Source of the DNA: Acidobacteriota bacterium
Lineage (GTDB): Bacteria; Acidobacteriota; Terriglobia; Acidiferrales; UBA7541
Direction: 5' to 3'
Assembly (NCBI GenBank): GCA_003161495.1
Contig: PMOP01000513.1
Location: 1 to 6,138, forward strand
DNA length: 6,138 bases
Below are positions 5,770 to 6,138 of this stretch, one piece after another; the first letter of the stretch is position 1; every line of letters begins with the position of its first letter. The notes below the pieces were generated by a model, which saw nothing but the letters and a program-made list of their open reading frames with translations, was not told the DNA's origin and searched no databases. The translations under genes and the position numbers were made by a program.

Positions 5770-6138
5770 TTAGAAACCTTCTTCGATGAGGCGCGCGATG
5801 CCGATTTGCGATTGCGCGGCTTCCCCGCGCGTATCAACTAAACGCTCCACGTATTTTGCGAGGATGTCGCATTCGATGTTTACGGGATCGCCGACTTTCA
5901 GGGACGACAAATTCGTGTGCTCGTAGGTGAAGGGGATGATGGCGGTTTCGACGATGTTGTCGTGCCATCCTGCGACGGTGAGGCTGATGCCGTCGAGCGC
6001 GATGGAGCCTTTCATCGCTATGTAATGCGCGAGATCGGCGGGAACTTGCACGCCGAACCACCAGCTCGCGCCTTCGGCTTCGAGGCGCGCGACGCGGCCT
6101 ACGCCGTCCACGTGGCCCTGCACGAAGTGGCCGCCGAG
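5770..6138 (-). CDS. ribE: Riboflavin synthase, alpha chain (N-terminal part beyond the window)
   Basis: Riboflavin synthase converts two molecules of 6,7-dimethyl-8-ribityllumazine into riboflavin and 5-amino-6-ribitylaminouracil, the last step of vitamin B2 synthesis, in the cytoplasm. The protein has two similar lumazine-binding domains, and the window holds 122 residues that are mostly the second. The frame runs to the last base and begins LGGHFVQGHVDGVG, the conserved start of domain 2. It then shows IALDGISLTVAGW, the PFTYEHTNL segment, and VNIECDILAKYVERL near the end. Full-length proteins are about 195-220 residues, so roughly 75-95 are missing at the N-terminus. The gene converges on the TolC-family gene, with element B between them. 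Any FMN riboswitch or rib operon partner would lie outside the window. The symbol is ribE in many genomes and ribC in E. coli. Confidence 0.93.
   Translation of the reverse strand, partial: LGGHFVQGHVDGVGRVARLEAEGASWWFGVQVPADLAHYIAMKGSIALDGISLTVAGWHDNIVETAIIPFTYEHTNLSSLKVGDPVNIECDILAKYVERLVDTRGEAAQSQIGIARLIEEGF

Noticed and set aside
1..6138. CRISPR array, tRNA, rRNA, insertion sequence or prophage genes
   Set aside because: No regularly spaced direct repeats, tRNA cloverleaf, transposase motifs or phage proteins were seen on either strand.

Overview
The window looks like a piece of a chromosome from a moderately GC-rich Gram-negative soil or environmental bacterium, most likely an Acidobacteriota member. 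Three things suggest this. There is a TolC-type outer-membrane protein with a signal peptide. The stretch just before its first efflux domain (around residues 85-115, 'PSLTNSPRIEQLL' then 'LSLQDAISLTLENN') resembles what I remember of acidobacterial TolC homologues. The intergenic inverted repeats also resemble palindromic repeats I associate with that phylum. The assignment is inference from memory and was not searched.

Layout. 1-927 (+): C-terminal two thirds of an APC-superfamily amino-acid permease, cut by the window edge. 924-1002: inverted repeat (element A) whose first bases supply the permease stop codon. 1073-1282 (+): a 69-residue, strongly basic, Lys/Ala-rich protein with a C-terminal coiled coil. 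1360-2541 (-): a 393-residue membrane protein with a cytoplasmic PilZ (c-di-GMP) domain, one transmembrane helix, a Pro/Ala/Ser-rich linker and C-terminal Sel1-like repeats. 2542-2823: a 282-base divergent intergenic region with no gene and only a weak -10-like hexamer. 2824-3477 (+): a signal-less NodB-type polysaccharide deacetylase with TFDNGP in place of TFDDGP. 3652-5586 (+): a 644-residue TolC-family outer-membrane channel. 5650-5729: a second inverted repeat (element B) with a perfect 25-base core. 5770-6138 (-): the C-terminal part of riboflavin synthase alpha chain, cut by the window edge.

The genes do not form an obvious single pathway. Three of the six are envelope proteins and a fourth, the deacetylase, may act on envelope glycans: permease, PilZ-Sel1 protein, deacetylase and TolC. 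The deacetylase and TolC genes share a strand but are 174 bases apart, and no RND or ABC pump or membrane-fusion partner is visible, so the TolC protein probably works with a pump encoded elsewhere. No phage, insertion sequence, CRISPR, tRNA or rRNA is visible. The most unusual content is the pair of gene-end inverted repeats, which differ in sequence but share the same design (each arm is itself a palindrome), and the PilZ-membrane-Sel1 protein. I did not find convincing evidence of a wholly new system.
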